A DNA stretch of 64,000 nt from Alicyclobacillus herbarius DSM 13609 (GCF_000430585.1 NZ_AUMH01000006.1:81710-145709); one strand, 5' to 3'. Shown: positions 8,994 through 18,131, numbered from the stretch's first letter. The notes: generated by a model from the sequence alone, not told the origin. A program made the numbers and translations.

Positions 8994-9362
8994 TTAAAAA
9001 TCGACAAGTCCGAGACTAATTTGCAGGGCTTCGTTCACTCGCTTCATCATGGCTTCGTCGAGGTGTGTGATTTTGTCCGTCAAACGCTGCTTGTCAATCG
9101 TCCGCAGCTGCTCCAGCAAAACCACTGAGTCTCTGTCCAGCCCATACCGCTCCGCCGAAATCTCGACATGAGTCGGTAACTTTGCTTTTTGAATCTGGGC
9201 TGTGATGGCTGCGACGATCACGGTGGGGCTGAAGCGATTGCCAATGTCGTTTTGAATCACCAAAACCGGCCGGAATCCGCCTTGTTCCGACCCTACGACT
9301 GGCGAAAGATCCGCAAAGAAAATATCCCCCCGCTTTACGCTCTCCGCGCGTTTGACGTTCAA
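8994..9362 (-). CDS. ndoA: Endoribonuclease toxin EndoA (MazF family)
   Basis: Sequence-specific mRNA interferase; in B. subtilis EndoA cleaves at UACAU. The 122-residue product shows the MazF/PemK pattern: [19 protein letters not shown] near the N-terminus, RPVLVIQND, and the conserved T(S)-x-V-I-V-AAIT strand; the C-terminal [13 protein letters not shown] helix is also typical. The start is TTG with GGGGTG upstream, 4 bases after the antitoxin stop, which implies translational coupling. Position after alr and the EndoAI antitoxin matches the conserved Bacillus order. This is a widespread chromosomal pair rather than a recent acquisition. Confidence 0.95.
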   Translation of the reverse strand: MNVKRAESVKRGDIFFADLSPVVGSEQGGFRPVLVIQNDIGNRFSPTVIVAAITAQIQKAKLPTHVEISAERYGLDRDSVVLLEQLRTIDKQRLTDKITHLDEAMMKRVNEALQISLGLVDF

Positions 9363-9366
9363 CCAG

Positions 9367-9639
9367 TTACACCCCGCTCACGAGTCGCTCGACGGTACCT
9401 CCCGCTTCCTGTTCGAGTGGAAACGCCTCCGACGCCAGGCGCAGATTGAGATGCGCCATCTCCATGTACCCTTGCTGCATGAGCGTCCGGATATCGCGCT
9501 TGTACTGTTCCGTCAGGTACATCTGCATCGCCTCGCGGATGACCTCGCTCCGATTCGTACGCTCCCGCTCCGCGATGCCATCCACTTGCTCAAGCAAGTT
9601 CTGTGGAACATAGACTACGATGCGCTTGGTTTCCGACAC
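9367..9639 (-). CDS. ndoAI: Antitoxin EndoAI (ribbon-helix-helix)
   Basis: Neutralises EndoA and probably represses the operon. I start it at the GTG at 9639, preceded by GGAGG with 8 bases spacing, rather than the longer TTG frame; this gives 90 residues, the size of B. subtilis YdcD. The N-terminal half is a ribbon-helix-helix DNA-binding domain ([17 protein letters not shown], then [11 protein letters not shown]); the C-terminal half has the conserved [16 protein letters not shown] and VERLVSG toxin-binding segments. It follows alanine racemase by 56 bases and precedes ndoA by 4. Confidence 0.93.
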   Translation of the reverse strand: MSETKRIVVYVPQNLLEQVDGIAERERTNRSEVIREAMQMYLTEQYKRDIRTLMQQGYMEMAHLNLRLASEAFPLEQEAGGTVERLVSGV

Positions 9640-9695
9640 GCACGGCACCTCCACTACACTGCGTTGCAACTACCATATCCAACCGCTATTATACG

Positions 9696-10910
9696 CTATT
9701 CGATTTCGTCGAGTCCAATGTGCAAACGGGGCACCCGCGGGGAAACAGCACACAGCAATTCATACGAAATCGTCCCTGCATAGCGGGCCAAGTCGGCGGC
9801 AGACAACACCGGCAGCCGAGCCTCTTTCGCCTCGGCAAACCCTTGCTGAATCCGGGCTTCGCACTCCTTTGGCGAGGCATTCAACAAATCGGCACTCCAT
9901 GACGGCGGCGCCGAGCGGCCGAACAATGTCACACAATCCCCAACCGATACACCGGGCACATCCGTCACGTCGAGCATCAACTGATCCATACAAACGTTGC
10001 CGATTACCGGCGCCTTTTGCCCGTGCACCAAGGCATACCCGCGGTTCGACAACACCCGGTGATACCCGTCCGCGTAGCCGATAGGCACGGTGGCGACACG
10101 AGTCGGGCGTTGAGCCGTGAAGGTAGCGCCGTAGCCGACCGTCTCCCCAGGCCCAATCTCCGCCACACGGGTGATAAAGCTGTATACGTGCATTGCGGGA
10201 TCGAGCGCAAAGGGCAGGATGTATTCATCGCTGGCCGGATAGCCATAGGCGCTGATACCGACCCGCACCATGTCAAAATGCCAATCCGGTCGCCGCACGG
10301 CGGCTGCGCTGTTGGCGGCGTGTACGACCGGTGGATGGAGGCCAGCCTCACGGAGCGCATCCAGGACTGCTTGAAAACGCTGAATCTGTGCCTCGCTGTG
10401 CGCGAGCGATGCCTCGTCCGCGCAGGCCAAGTGGGTGAACACGCCGGCCCAAGTCAGCCCCGGCTGCTGCTCAATCCAGCGCGCTAGCTGCACCACATCC
10501 TCAGGGCGACGCAGACCCAGGCGCGTCATGCCGGTATCCACCTTGATATGAAGTTGAAGAACTGGACTATAGAGTGGGATTTTATCGAGAGATGGAAAAT
10601 CGGTGATGGTTACTGCCACCCGCTGCTCGGCTGCCACAGGAAACGCAGTGGTTGGAATCGGCCCGAGAATGAGAATTGGTGTCGTAATTCCGGCCTCACG
10701 CAGCTCTATGGCTTCCTCCAGCGACGCGACACCCAGGTCGGTCGCGCCGCCCGCGACTGCCGCTCGCGCCGCCACAGCCGCTCCATGGCCGTATCCGTTC
10801 GCCTTCACGGCCACCAACAGGCGCGTCTGCGACCCAAGACACGTCTTCAGACGTGCGACATTGTCGCGAATGGCAGCTGCATCCACAATTGCAAAAGTGC
10901 CTCGGTACAC
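9696..10910 (-). CDS. alr: Alanine racemase
   Basis: Interconverts L- and D-alanine for peptidoglycan synthesis using pyridoxal phosphate. Lys36 in VAVKANGYGHG binds the cofactor and Tyr260 in ETVGYGATF is the second catalytic base; the IGNVCMDQLMLDVT segment is the usual C-terminal signature. The 404-residue length is slightly above the family average. The GTG start has a GAGGAGG site about 9 bases upstream. Its place between the ydcC-like lipoprotein and the EndoAI/EndoA pair is the conserved Bacillus arrangement. Confidence 0.97.
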   Translation of the reverse strand: MYRGTFAIVDAAAIRDNVARLKTCLGSQTRLLVAVKANGYGHGAAVAARAAVAGGATDLGVASLEEAIELREAGITTPILILGPIPTTAFPVAAEQRVAVTITDFPSLDKIPLYSPVLQLHIKVDTGMTRLGLRRPEDVVQLARWIEQQPGLTWAGVFTHLACADEASLAHSEAQIQRFQAVLDALREAGLHPPVVHAANSAAAVRRPDWHFDMVRVGISAYGYPASDEYILPFALDPAMHVYSFITRVAEIGPGETVGYGATFTAQRPTRVATVPIGYADGYHRVLSNRGYALVHGQKAPVIGNVCMDQLMLDVTDVPGVSVGDCVTLFGRSAPPSWSADLLNASPKECEARIQQGFAEAKEARLPVLSAADLARYAGTISYELLCAVSPRVPRLHIGLDEIE

Positions 10911-10954
10911 GTTACGCCCCTCCTCATGTCCCCTATTCTAACAGCTTGTCTTAC

Positions 10955-11044
10955 CTGAGGCACGGGCGCCCGGGCACATCTCGGCGGAACACACTCTCCT
11001 TTGGCGGCTACGGCCAGTGAAGCCTACGCCGCCTTTGCGTGCCT
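10955..11044. other. Structured palindromic interval upstream of alr
   Basis: An outer 7-bp stem (AGGCACG at 10958-10964 with CGTGCCT at 11038-11044) encloses a second GC-rich stem based on GGCGGC and GCCGCC (about 11002-11032). It may be the minus-strand terminator of ydcC, a leader structure of alr, or a relative of the dispersed intergenic repeats. No T run of note follows. Confidence 0.4.
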
Positions 11045-11184
11045 AATTCCGCTGTTCCCGCAGTTTCTCAAGCTTTTCCCGATTCAAGCCGGTCGCCTTC
11101 ACAATCACACCAACGTCAACGCCTGCGTCTATAATTACGTTTAGAAGAAATACACATATTTTTAAGTCGTTTTCGCCCGTTGCA
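11043..11184 (-). pseudogene. C-terminal remnant resembling an Rpn-type nuclease/transposase
   Basis: Reading the minus strand gives about 45 codons ending in a TAG at 11043-11045. The tail, IDAGVDVGVIVKATGLN then REKLEKLREQRN, has the look of the C-terminus of Rpn (recombination-promoting nuclease, PD-(D/E)XK) proteins, which end in a similar 'hxxGhdhxxIhxhTGLsxexIexL' helix pair. An in-frame stop upstream and no start codon mean it is a fragment. The remaining 448-bp gap between alr and ydcC holds no intact gene. Confidence 0.4.
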
Positions 11185-11358
11185 TATCACCGGACGCAAA
11201 AAAAGGCGCGAAACAGCCACCTGGGGGTGAATGGCTGAACGGGATCGTCAGAACTTGGTATACAGGCGAAGGTTGGGGTTGGATTGAAGGCGTTCAAAAC
11301 ACGGGACGACCGGCATTATCATCGACCGGCCGTCCACAGGATGCGGGGTGCTGCTCCG

Positions 11359-12363
11359 TCACTTGCCCACCTGGTCGAACGTGGAGATGGCCAACTGCTC
11401 CATCTGCGCCAACGACAGGTCCTGGCTGGCGAGGCCAAACTGCACGCCATCGTGCAGCCAGATGAGGCGCTTGCTAGCCCCGGACCCGTCATACAACGCG
11501 GGGACGCCAAACAGGTCGACCAGCTGCGCATCGGCAAGCCCAGAATCGCCGGTGGTCGGCCGCTGCTCCGTGAGCGTGAACGCGTGCGGGCCGCCGTAGC
11601 GGAGGATGACGGTGTCCTGGTTTTTCGTGTCGATGAGCCCATCCAACCGGTCGCCCAGGCCGGTGATGTCCGGCCGCACGTAGCCAAAATCGGAGTCGGA
11701 AATCTCGGCCATCGCCTGCTTCGTCCCGCTCGCCGCAATTTTTTGCGGGTTGAAGTCCGACTCGTTGAAGCGCACACCCGTCTTAAATTCAGTGAATTTG
11801 ATGGTGACCATCGCCTTATTCTCTTCGTCATACAGGATAACCTGGCGCGGATTCAGCGTCTTCGGGTCAATGGTCACCCGTTCCCTGCTGACGACGTCGT
11901 TTTTCGGTGTCACAGGCATGTCAAACGTCCAAGCGTCGCCTGTGTGTTTCATGCTGACCTTGCCGCCCGATACAATCTGCTGCAAGATTTGGTCGTAAAG
12001 ATAGATATGTCCCTGATTCTGCGCCCAGTTGCCGTTGAACCGGAACACCTTTTGCAGCGACGGACTGACAATGAACATCCCGGTCTTGTTTTTGACAATC
12101 ACCTGGTTGATGTTCTTCTCGTCGTCCCCCAACTTAATCAGGTACACATCCGGTCCGTCATACCAGGTCTCGATGTAATACGTCTGAACCCCATTATCCA
12201 TCTGCACCGTCATGGTGGCGGTGCTCTTGTAGTTCTTCTCGCTCAGTGTCTGAATCTGTGACTGCAGCTTCGCGTTCACACTCTTTTGAGTGGGCGATCC
12301 GCAGCCTGTCGCGAGCGCCAACACCAGGCCCGTGGCGACTGCCCAGCCCATGGCTTTGCCCAT
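11359..12363 (-). CDS. ydcC: YdcC-like sporulation lipoprotein (LolA-fold plus C-terminal domain)
   Basis: A 334-residue lipoprotein: hydrophobic signal, lipobox ALATGC with Cys21 as the lipidated residue, then a LolA/LppX-like beta domain and a C-terminal DUF4367-like domain (about 240-330). Orthologues of YdcC lie next to alr in Bacillus and are expressed in the mother cell during sporulation; function is unknown, perhaps lipid or envelope handling. GAGGTGG lies just before the ATG. The minus-strand order acpS, nnr, ydcC, alr, ndoAI, ndoA supports the assignment. Confidence 0.85.
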   Translation of the reverse strand: MGKAMGWAVATGLVLALATGCGSPTQKSVNAKLQSQIQTLSEKNYKSTATMTVQMDNGVQTYYIETWYDGPDVYLIKLGDDEKNINQVIVKNKTGMFIVSPSLQKVFRFNGNWAQNQGHIYLYDQILQQIVSGGKVSMKHTGDAWTFDMPVTPKNDVVSRERVTIDPKTLNPRQVILYDEENKAMVTIKFTEFKTGVRFNESDFNPQKIAASGTKQAMAEISDSDFGYVRPDITGLGDRLDGLIDTKNQDTVILRYGGPHAFTLTEQRPTTGDSGLADAQLVDLFGVPALYDGSGASKRLIWLHDGVQFGLASQDLSLAQMEQLAISTFDQVGK

Positions 12364-12415
12364 ACTCCACCTCGCCTCTCTTCGACAAACTGTACAACCC
12401 AGTGCCCACCCTCGG

Positions 12416-14017
12416 TTATTTGTCGAAATGGAGGTGTATTGCGCGGGAAATGTTGTCGATCACGTCCGACGCCATGACGCTGGCCCTGCCCATGGCCTCT
12501 CCCGCCATTTCCCCGGCGCGCCCGTGAATCCATGTGCCCGCTGCGGCGGCTGCAAACGGCGCCAATCCCTGAGCCAGCAGGCCCCCGATAAGACCGGCCA
12601 GCACGTCCCCCGTTCCAGCCGTGGCCAGGGAGGCATCGCCGGTCGGATTGACCGCCAGACGGCCGGACGGATCGGCAATCAGGGAGTGATACCCCTTCAA
12701 CACCACCACCGCTCCGGTTCGCCGGGCCAGGGTCGTAGCGGCCTCCAAACGGCGGGCCTGGACATCAGCGGTACTCCAACCGAGCAGACGCGCGCACTCT
12801 TTCGGGTGCGGGGTCAACACCGCCCGCGGCGCGGGGCCAGCGTCATTCGCCAGCGCGATTTCCGCTATCTCTTCCTCGGCCGAGCGTTCGGTCCGCGATG
12901 GCAATCCCGCCTGCGCCTGCTGGATGAGCCGCAGTCCGTCCGCGTCCAAGACCACCGGCCCCGGAAATTCGGAGAGCAGGGGCCGCCACACGTCGACGGC
13001 CTGCCCAAGTCCAGGTCCGAGGACCAGCGCCTTGCAGTCGGACACTGCGGCCAACAGGTCGCCAACCCCTGACCGGACCACAAACTCCGGCGGCACTGAC
13101 AGGGTTGGCGGGTGTGGCCCAACCAGCGCGACCAAACCGCAGCCCCCGCGGGCAGCGCCGAGTCCAGCCAGCACCGCCGCCCCCTGCATCGCCCCGAGCG
13201 CTATAGCCACCCGGCCGTAGGTGCCCTTATGGGAGCTCGGCGGCCGATCCGGCAGCCACCTTGCCACGTTCTGCTCGGTCACCCACTCTGCCAGCGGGCC
13301 CGCCTCCGCGTCCGCATCAAGGCGGATGCCAATGTCCACGACGTGCACGCGACCCGCGTACTGACAGCCCGGACTAATCGCGGTGCCCAGCTTCTCGGCG
13401 GCAAAGCTGACGGTCTCATGGGCGGTCACGGCCACACCGCCGACGCAGCCGGTCGAGGCGTCGATCCCGCTCGGGACATCGACGGCAATCACCCAGGCGC
13501 CGCTCTGGTTGAGCGTCTGGATGACGCGGCCATAGCGGGAATCCGGGGCCACAGGTCGGTTGCTGCCCGTACCAAGCAACGCATCGATGTAGACGTCCGC
13601 GCGCGGCAGCCACTCCTCGCCCGAGTTCGTCCCAGGTTGAGTATCCGTCCCCAGCTTCGTCAAAGGGCGCTCATCCACCGCCAGATTCGACTCCTCCCCT
13701 AGGAGGCGCCACGGCACGCCAGCCCGTTCCGCCATCTTTGCGGCCAAGCGAGCGTCGCCGGTGAGCTCCGAGACGGGGACCAGGGAGACCACCTCCACGG
13801 ATACGCCGACGTGGCGAAGCCAACGCGCAGCCACCCAGCCGTCGCCGCCATTGTTGCCCTTGCCGCAGACGACCACGACGTGCTGTGGCCCGCGGGACGC
13901 GGCGTGCTCGGCCACCGCCTTTCCCGCATGCTCCATTAAGACAATCCCGGGTACACACAAGGTTGAAATGGTTCGTCGGTCGAACAACTGCATTTGCTCG
14001 CTCGTTACCAGATACAC
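12416..14017 (-). CDS. nnr: Bifunctional NAD(P)H-hydrate epimerase/ADP-dependent dehydratase
   Basis: Repairs hydrated NAD(P)H. The N-terminal YjeF_N epimerase domain (about 1-215) has the GNNGGDGWVAARWL motif; the C-terminal ribokinase-like dehydratase domain (about 230-530) has PHPKECARL and the nucleotide-binding GTGDVLAGLIGG signature. I start at the GTG at 14017 because GGGGAGGG lies about 6 bases upstream and the following residues (YLVTSEQMQLFDRR) match family N-termini; the longer frame to 14089 adds an unrelated stretch. Fusion of both activities is usual in bacteria. It sits between acpS and ydcC. Confidence 0.93.
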   Translation of the reverse strand: MYLVTSEQMQLFDRRTISTLCVPGIVLMEHAGKAVAEHAASRGPQHVVVVCGKGNNGGDGWVAARWLRHVGVSVEVVSLVPVSELTGDARLAAKMAERAGVPWRLLGEESNLAVDERPLTKLGTDTQPGTNSGEEWLPRADVYIDALLGTGSNRPVAPDSRYGRVIQTLNQSGAWVIAVDVPSGIDASTGCVGGVAVTAHETVSFAAEKLGTAISPGCQYAGRVHVVDIGIRLDADAEAGPLAEWVTEQNVARWLPDRPPSSHKGTYGRVAIALGAMQGAAVLAGLGAARGGCGLVALVGPHPPTLSVPPEFVVRSGVGDLLAAVSDCKALVLGPGLGQAVDVWRPLLSEFPGPVVLDADGLRLIQQAQAGLPSRTERSAEEEIAEIALANDAGPAPRAVLTPHPKECARLLGWSTADVQARRLEAATTLARRTGAVVVLKGYHSLIADPSGRLAVNPTGDASLATAGTGDVLAGLIGGLLAQGLAPFAAAAAGTWIHGRAGEMAGEAMGRASVMASDVIDNISRAIHLHFDK

Positions 14018-14146
14018 AAAGTACCCTCCCCGAGGATTGATATATGGATATTCCGCCTGTCCGACGTTTATGAAAGGTTGTCCGGACATACATATGAAGG
14101 GTGTCTGCTGAAAGATTGTCTGCCAGGGTACTCTTTCCGGTCTACC

Positions 14147-14527
14147 TTATCCGTGCTCCGCCTCGCGTACGGCCATCGCCAAGGCCAGTGTCCGCGTGTG
14201 CGAAAGGGTGACCCACCAGCGCCCTGCGACAAACGGATTTCCCACCAACTCCGCCGCCCATTCCACCGTGAGACCGGCGTCTCCGGGCAGTACGGCCACC
14301 CGGTTGATGCCCAGCCGGCCCAACCCTGCCCCGGTCGCCTTGGCGATGGCTTCTTTGGCCGCAAATCGGCCGGCGACAAACTCGACCAGGCGGCCGTCAG
14401 ACATCCCGCCAATCAGGTCCCGCTCCAGCGGGTGCAGAACGCGCTGTATCAACCTCTGACCATGCCGCCGCAAGGCCGCATCCATCCGCTCTAATTCCAC
14501 CGCGTCCACGCCGATGCCGAGAATCAA
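14147..14527 (-). CDS. acpS: Holo-[acyl-carrier-protein] synthase
   Basis: Transfers 4'-phosphopantetheine from CoA to apo-acyl carrier protein. The chosen TTG start at 14527 has GGGAGGT 7 bases upstream and gives the canonical N-terminus ILGIGVDAVEL; Asp8 of this motif is a magnesium ligand. FAGRFAAKEA-type sequence (here VAGRFAAKEAIAKA) holds the second ligand Glu, and LSHTRTLALA is the C-terminal signature. Length 126 is typical. It is the first gene of the conserved minus-strand block leading to alr. Confidence 0.95.
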   Translation of the reverse strand: MILGIGVDAVELERMDAALRRHGQRLIQRVLHPLERDLIGGMSDGRLVEFVAGRFAAKEAIAKATGAGLGRLGINRVAVLPGDAGLTVEWAAELVGNPFVAGRWWVTLSHTRTLALAMAVREAEHG

Positions 14528-14603
14528 GAACCGAACCTCCCGGTACACCAGTTCTCCCTACAAGCTAGCCCAGTCGCCCATTCACCGATAATCCGGAAAT
14601 CCA

Positions 14604-14633
14604 TTGAAAAATCGAATTTCAACCGCGTACAAT
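14604..14633 (+). promoter_or_regulatory. Sigma-A-type promoter for the membrane protein at 14672
   Basis: TTGAAA (14604-14609), an 18-base spacer and TACAAT (14628-14633). It lies 38 bases before the start codon and a strong AAGGAGG ribosome site. Confidence 0.6.
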
Positions 14634-14671
14634 GAACCTTAACAAGAGCCTGGACGAAGGAGGCGCCGCCC

Positions 14672-15454
14672 GTGCTCCAATCCTTTTGGCGCACCATGAC
14701 CGGACTGTTCCTGACTGTCGCCCTGTTCACCCTTCTCTCCGGACTCGCGCTGTTTCTGCTCCACGTGCCGCTGAGGCCGCCCAACTCCGCCATGGCGATT
14801 GCCCACCTGCCGACCGGTTTCCCGTCCATCTGGGACCTCATCAGCCCCTCCCCCGATGTGAAGGGGTGGATGGGCCCCGCCGCTGTGCTGTTGGCCCAGG
14901 TGCTGCTTAGCGGAGGGTTATACGGATCGCTCGTGCGCGCCAATCTCGCCACTCCTGTCCGTCCCGCCAGTTTCCTCAGCGACGCCCTGCGATCCTTCTG
15001 GCGGCTGCTCTGGTGGAACCTGTTGTGGGCGGCTCTCTACCTGGTGCTCGGCACGCTGAGCAGCCTCGGGCGCGGCCTCCCGAGGGCGGACCTTATCTTT
15101 GGCATCCCGCTGCTTATCCTGCGGTTTTTGTTTTTGTTCGGGGATGTGGCTTTGGTGGCCGAGCGGCAGCTTGGCGCCTTTGCCGCATTGAATCAGGCCG
15201 CCCGTGCGCTGCTTGCTGGGTTTGTACCGATGCTCCCGTATGCCGTCAGCCTGACCCTATTGGCCGACGTGGGCACTGCCGTCGCCCCAAGCTTGTCCCG
15301 CACCGGCCTGTTGGCGGCCGGGCTGGTATACAGCCTGGCGGTCACATGGTTGCTGCACATGGTCACAGCCCGGTATCTTCACTTTTCCCTCTGGAGATTC
15401 GATCCGGCCGTTCCCCGCGACTGCGGCGATGGCCAACCATCCTCCGTAACCTAA
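14672..15454 (+). CDS. Integral membrane protein of unknown function
   Basis: A 260-residue protein with about six predicted membrane segments (roughly residues 9-31, 68-88, 109-133, 140-160, 178-200 and 208-230). I do not recognise a family; the pattern of Arg/Lys-bounded helices resembles small YesL-like or glycerophosphodiester-phosphodiesterase membrane-domain proteins but this is weak. The GTG start has AAGGAGG upstream. It is alone on its strand and its stop overlaps by 4 bases the stop of the convergent DUF190 gene. Confidence 0.75.
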   Translation: MLQSFWRTMTGLFLTVALFTLLSGLALFLLHVPLRPPNSAMAIAHLPTGFPSIWDLISPSPDVKGWMGPAAVLLAQVLLSGGLYGSLVRANLATPVRPASFLSDALRSFWRLLWWNLLWAALYLVLGTLSSLGRGLPRADLIFGIPLLILRFLFLFGDVALVAERQLGAFAALNQAARALLAGFVPMLPYAVSLTLLADVGTAVAPSLSRTGLLAAGLVYSLAVTWLLHMVTARYLHFSLWRFDPAVPRDCGDGQPSSVT

Positions 15455-16146
15455 GGGTGGTGCCAATCGACCACGGTCGAGACCACCACTCCTTGCCTCG
15501 CCACCAATTCTATCAGTTCCGGAAGGTGTGCATCCACACGATCCGCCGCGTCGAGGATGGTGATGATGATGGGCACATCGTCCTTGCGCAGCCACCAGCC
15601 GGGCTCATGCCAACGGCCGCCGTCGCCGATGCCACACATGCCGCGGGTAGTGGACAGCCAAAGCAGACCGCGCCTCCGGGCGAACTCCGCAACCGCCTGG
15701 TACAGCGGTCGGCCGCCCTGCTTGTGCCGCTCCAGCGTGTAGATGTCGACACGCCGCCCCAGTCGCTCGCCGTGTTCCAGATTGCTGTTCGGCTGGGTCC
15801 TGCGACTTGGTTCCATCACCATCACCCCATGCTCGCCAATCAGTTTCCCCGCCCGCGGCAGCCAGCCCGTGAGGCGCGCGGACGGGGCCACAAAGTCGAG
15901 CAAGATCGGCAATTCGTTGGAGGCGACCTCATTCTCGACGGTACGGAACGCCCCCCGCGCGTGACCGCCCTCCAACCCGCGCCAGACCGTGGCTCCCGCC
16001 AATCCGTGCTCGCGCGCGTCGAGCAGCAGACGCCGGTATAGCGGGACACCCCCAGCCATTGTCGCGCCGTTCCAAAGCCCAATAATCAGGTTGCAGACGC
16101 TGTCGTCTCCCCCGGACTGGGTGGCCGTCTCTACAACTTGGGCCAT
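15451..16146 (-). CDS. Protein with two tandem DUF190 domains
   Basis: DUF190 proteins are small PII-like proteins often linked to fluoride (CrcB/Fluc) exporters. Here two copies appear in one 231-residue chain. The first (about 15-115) has PLYRRLLLDAREHGLAGATVWRG-type sequence; the second (about 120-225) has the matching PLYQAVAEFARRRGLLW segment, GIGDGG and a final IELVARQGVVV strand. In the second copy the usual GATV is replaced by LWLSTTRG. The ATG at 16146 with GGGGTG upstream was chosen over a frame 8 codons longer. No crcB gene is nearby, so function is unassigned. Confidence 0.8.
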   Translation of the reverse strand: MAQVVETATQSGGDDSVCNLIIGLWNGATMAGGVPLYRRLLLDAREHGLAGATVWRGLEGGHARGAFRTVENEVASNELPILLDFVAPSARLTGWLPRAGKLIGEHGVMVMEPSRRTQPNSNLEHGERLGRRVDIYTLERHKQGGRPLYQAVAEFARRRGLLWLSTTRGMCGIGDGGRWHEPGWWLRKDDVPIIITILDAADRVDAHLPELIELVARQGVVVSTVVDWHHP

Positions 16147-16243
16147 ATTGTCACCCCGCTTTGATTTCAACCTATGCCCGTTTGTGGCACAATAGTGCGC
16201 AGATACCCTTGATTAAAGCGTGTGTCAAAGGACGGATGACCCA

Positions 16244-16462
16244 TTGCTGCAGACCACACTCCCGAACCTCCTCAGCCACGCCGGCATGGTAGGCTTTGTC
16301 CTCGTGATTGCCGCCACCTTCTGCTTCATCATGGCAATTCGCCCGGACGCCCGCGGCCCTATCAAAAAGACGACCGTCTTGGCTTGTGCGGTCGTCGGAA
16401 TCGCAATCGGTCTGTTGTTTTTATCCACATATTCCCTGTATACCCAAACCACAACTTCCTAA
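16244..16462 (+). CDS. Small two-helix membrane protein
   Basis: About 72 residues with two hydrophobic helices (GFVLVIAATFCFIMAI and ACAVVGIAIGLLFLSTY) separated by a short basic loop. I favour a TTG start at 16244 with AAAGGACGG upstream; a GTG at 16220 without a ribosome site would add 8 residues. It is divergent from the DUF190 gene. No family is recognised and no function is proposed. Confidence 0.55.
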   Translation: MLQTTLPNLLSHAGMVGFVLVIAATFCFIMAIRPDARGPIKKTTVLACAVVGIAIGLLFLSTYSLYTQTTTS

Positions 16463-16523
16463 ACCGCCTACGGGCAGATAGGGCTGTGCAGATGCTTCCG
16501 AGAGGACCGGCCCGAAACAACGG

Positions 16524-18131
16524 TTAAAATGCGGCGATACTGCCGTCGGTCCTCGGTTCCGTCGCGCCAATCAACACATTGCCTTGGCGGAGGATGATTT
16601 GACCGCGGCCAAATGCCCCGCCATCCCGGGCAACACGTAGGTCATGTCCGCGCCGGGCCAGCGCCTGCACCAGGTGCATCGGCCAGGTGGGCTCCACGTC
16701 GATGCGGCGCCCCTCCACCCATTGCCAGCGAGGCGCGTCCAGCGCCGCCTGTGGATTCAGGTGAAAGTCAAGCAGATTCATGAGCACCTGTACGTGCCCC
16801 TGCGGTTGCATAAACCCACCCATCACACCAAATGGGCCAAGCGGCTGGCCGTTTTTCGTCAGGAACCCGGGTATGATGGTGTGATAAGGCCGTTTGCGCG
16901 GCCGCAGGCAGTTGGCGTCCTCAGTCTTTAAGGAAAAGCTGTGCCCCCGATTCTGCAGGGCAATGCCGGTCTCTGGCACCACCAGCCCAGAGCCAAAGCC
17001 CATGTAGTTGCTCTGGATAAACGAGACCATGTTGCCCTCTCCGTCCGCCGTCGCGAGATACACCGTGCCACCTGCGAGCGGCCGCCCGGGCGAAGGCTCC
17101 AGCGCCGTGTGGCCGATTTGTGCCCGCCGCTGCGCCGCATAAGCCGGCGACAGCAAGTCTTCCACACGCACCGGGAGTTCCCGGGCATCGGTGATGAACT
17201 TGCGGCCGTCTGCGAACGCCAGTTTCACCGCCTCCATCGCCAGGTGTTGCGCCTCAACCGATTCCCGGATCGACAACTCAAACCCAGAGAGGATATTCAA
17301 AGCCATAAGGGCGACCAGCCCCTGGCCGTTGGGCGGCAGCTCCCACACGTCGTAACCGCGGTAGCTGACGTGAATCGGATCGACCCACTCGGGACGATAC
17401 TCCGCAAAGTCGTCGAGCGTGAAAAACCCATCCGTTTGCTGGGCAAAGTGTACGATGCGCTCCGCCAACTCCCCCTCGTAAAACGCACGCGCCCCCGACT
17501 CCGCAATCTGGCGCAGAGTCCGGGCGTGATCGGCCGATCGCCACACTTCACCAATAGCCGGCGCTCGCCCTTCTGGGGCAAAGACGCGAAACCACTCCGC
17601 GAACGCCTCTCCCTGGAAATTTTTCTGGTAGGTTGCATAGGCCCGTTGCCAGAAGTGCCCCAGGACGGGAGATACCGGGTATCCGGCTTCTGCGTACTCG
17701 ATGGCCGGGGCCAGCGTCTTGGTCAGCGGCAGGCGGCCAAACCGCCCCGACAGCTCGGCCCACGCGGCCGGCGCGCCCGGCACGGTGACCGGAAACCAGC
17801 CCCATCGAGGCATCTCATTCAGACCAGCCCGGTGGACAGTCTCCAGGTTCAACCCGGCCGGGGACCAGCCACTGGCATTCAAGCCGTACAGCCGTCCCCC
17901 GGTCCAGACGAGGGCAAACGCGTCGCTGCCAATCCCGTTTGACGTCGGCTCAACCACCGTGAGGGCAGCCGCCGTCGCAATGGCCGCGTCGATGGCGTTG
18001 CCGCCCTGCTGCAGGACAGACAGGCCGGCCTGGGCGGCCAACGGCTGCGAGGTCGCGACCATGCCGTGAGTGGCCATGACGCACGTGCGCCGCGACGGAT
18101 AGGGGTGATATAAATAGTCAAAATCGAACAC
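16524..18131 (-). CDS. Gamma-glutamyltransferase family protein
   Basis: N-terminal nucleophile hydrolase that cleaves gamma-glutamyl bonds, for example in glutathione. The GTG start at 18131 has GGGAGGG 8 bases upstream; 535 residues. The autoprocessing Thr begins the small subunit at GGTVYLATADGEGN, and the GVMGGFMQPQGH segment is typical of the YwrD-like, cytoplasmic branch. No signal peptide is visible, so it probably acts inside the cell. It is the last gene after GntR, a peptide-binding protein and two permeases on the same strand (62 bases from the second permease), which suggests import and cleavage of gamma-glutamyl peptides. Confidence 0.9.
   Translation of the reverse strand: MFDFDYLYHPYPSRRTCVMATHGMVATSQPLAAQAGLSVLQQGGNAIDAAIATAAALTVVEPTSNGIGSDAFALVWTGGRLYGLNASGWSPAGLNLETVHRAGLNEMPRWGWFPVTVPGAPAAWAELSGRFGRLPLTKTLAPAIEYAEAGYPVSPVLGHFWQRAYATYQKNFQGEAFAEWFRVFAPEGRAPAIGEVWRSADHARTLRQIAESGARAFYEGELAERIVHFAQQTDGFFTLDDFAEYRPEWVDPIHVSYRGYDVWELPPNGQGLVALMALNILSGFELSIRESVEAQHLAMEAVKLAFADGRKFITDARELPVRVEDLLSPAYAAQRRAQIGHTALEPSPGRPLAGGTVYLATADGEGNMVSFIQSNYMGFGSGLVVPETGIALQNRGHSFSLKTEDANCLRPRKRPYHTIIPGFLTKNGQPLGPFGVMGGFMQPQGHVQVLMNLLDFHLNPQAALDAPRWQWVEGRRIDVEPTWPMHLVQALARRGHDLRVARDGGAFGRGQIILRQGNVLIGATEPRTDGSIAAF

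Noticed and set aside
8994..9639. EndoA/EndoAI as a novel defence or acquired toxin-antitoxin locus
   Set aside because: Position after alr and sequence match the conserved chromosomal MazEF-type pair of Bacillota.
11284..12261. 325-codon plus-strand frame opposite the ydcC-like gene
   Set aside because: Shadow of the real minus-strand lipoprotein gene; no ribosome site or domain.
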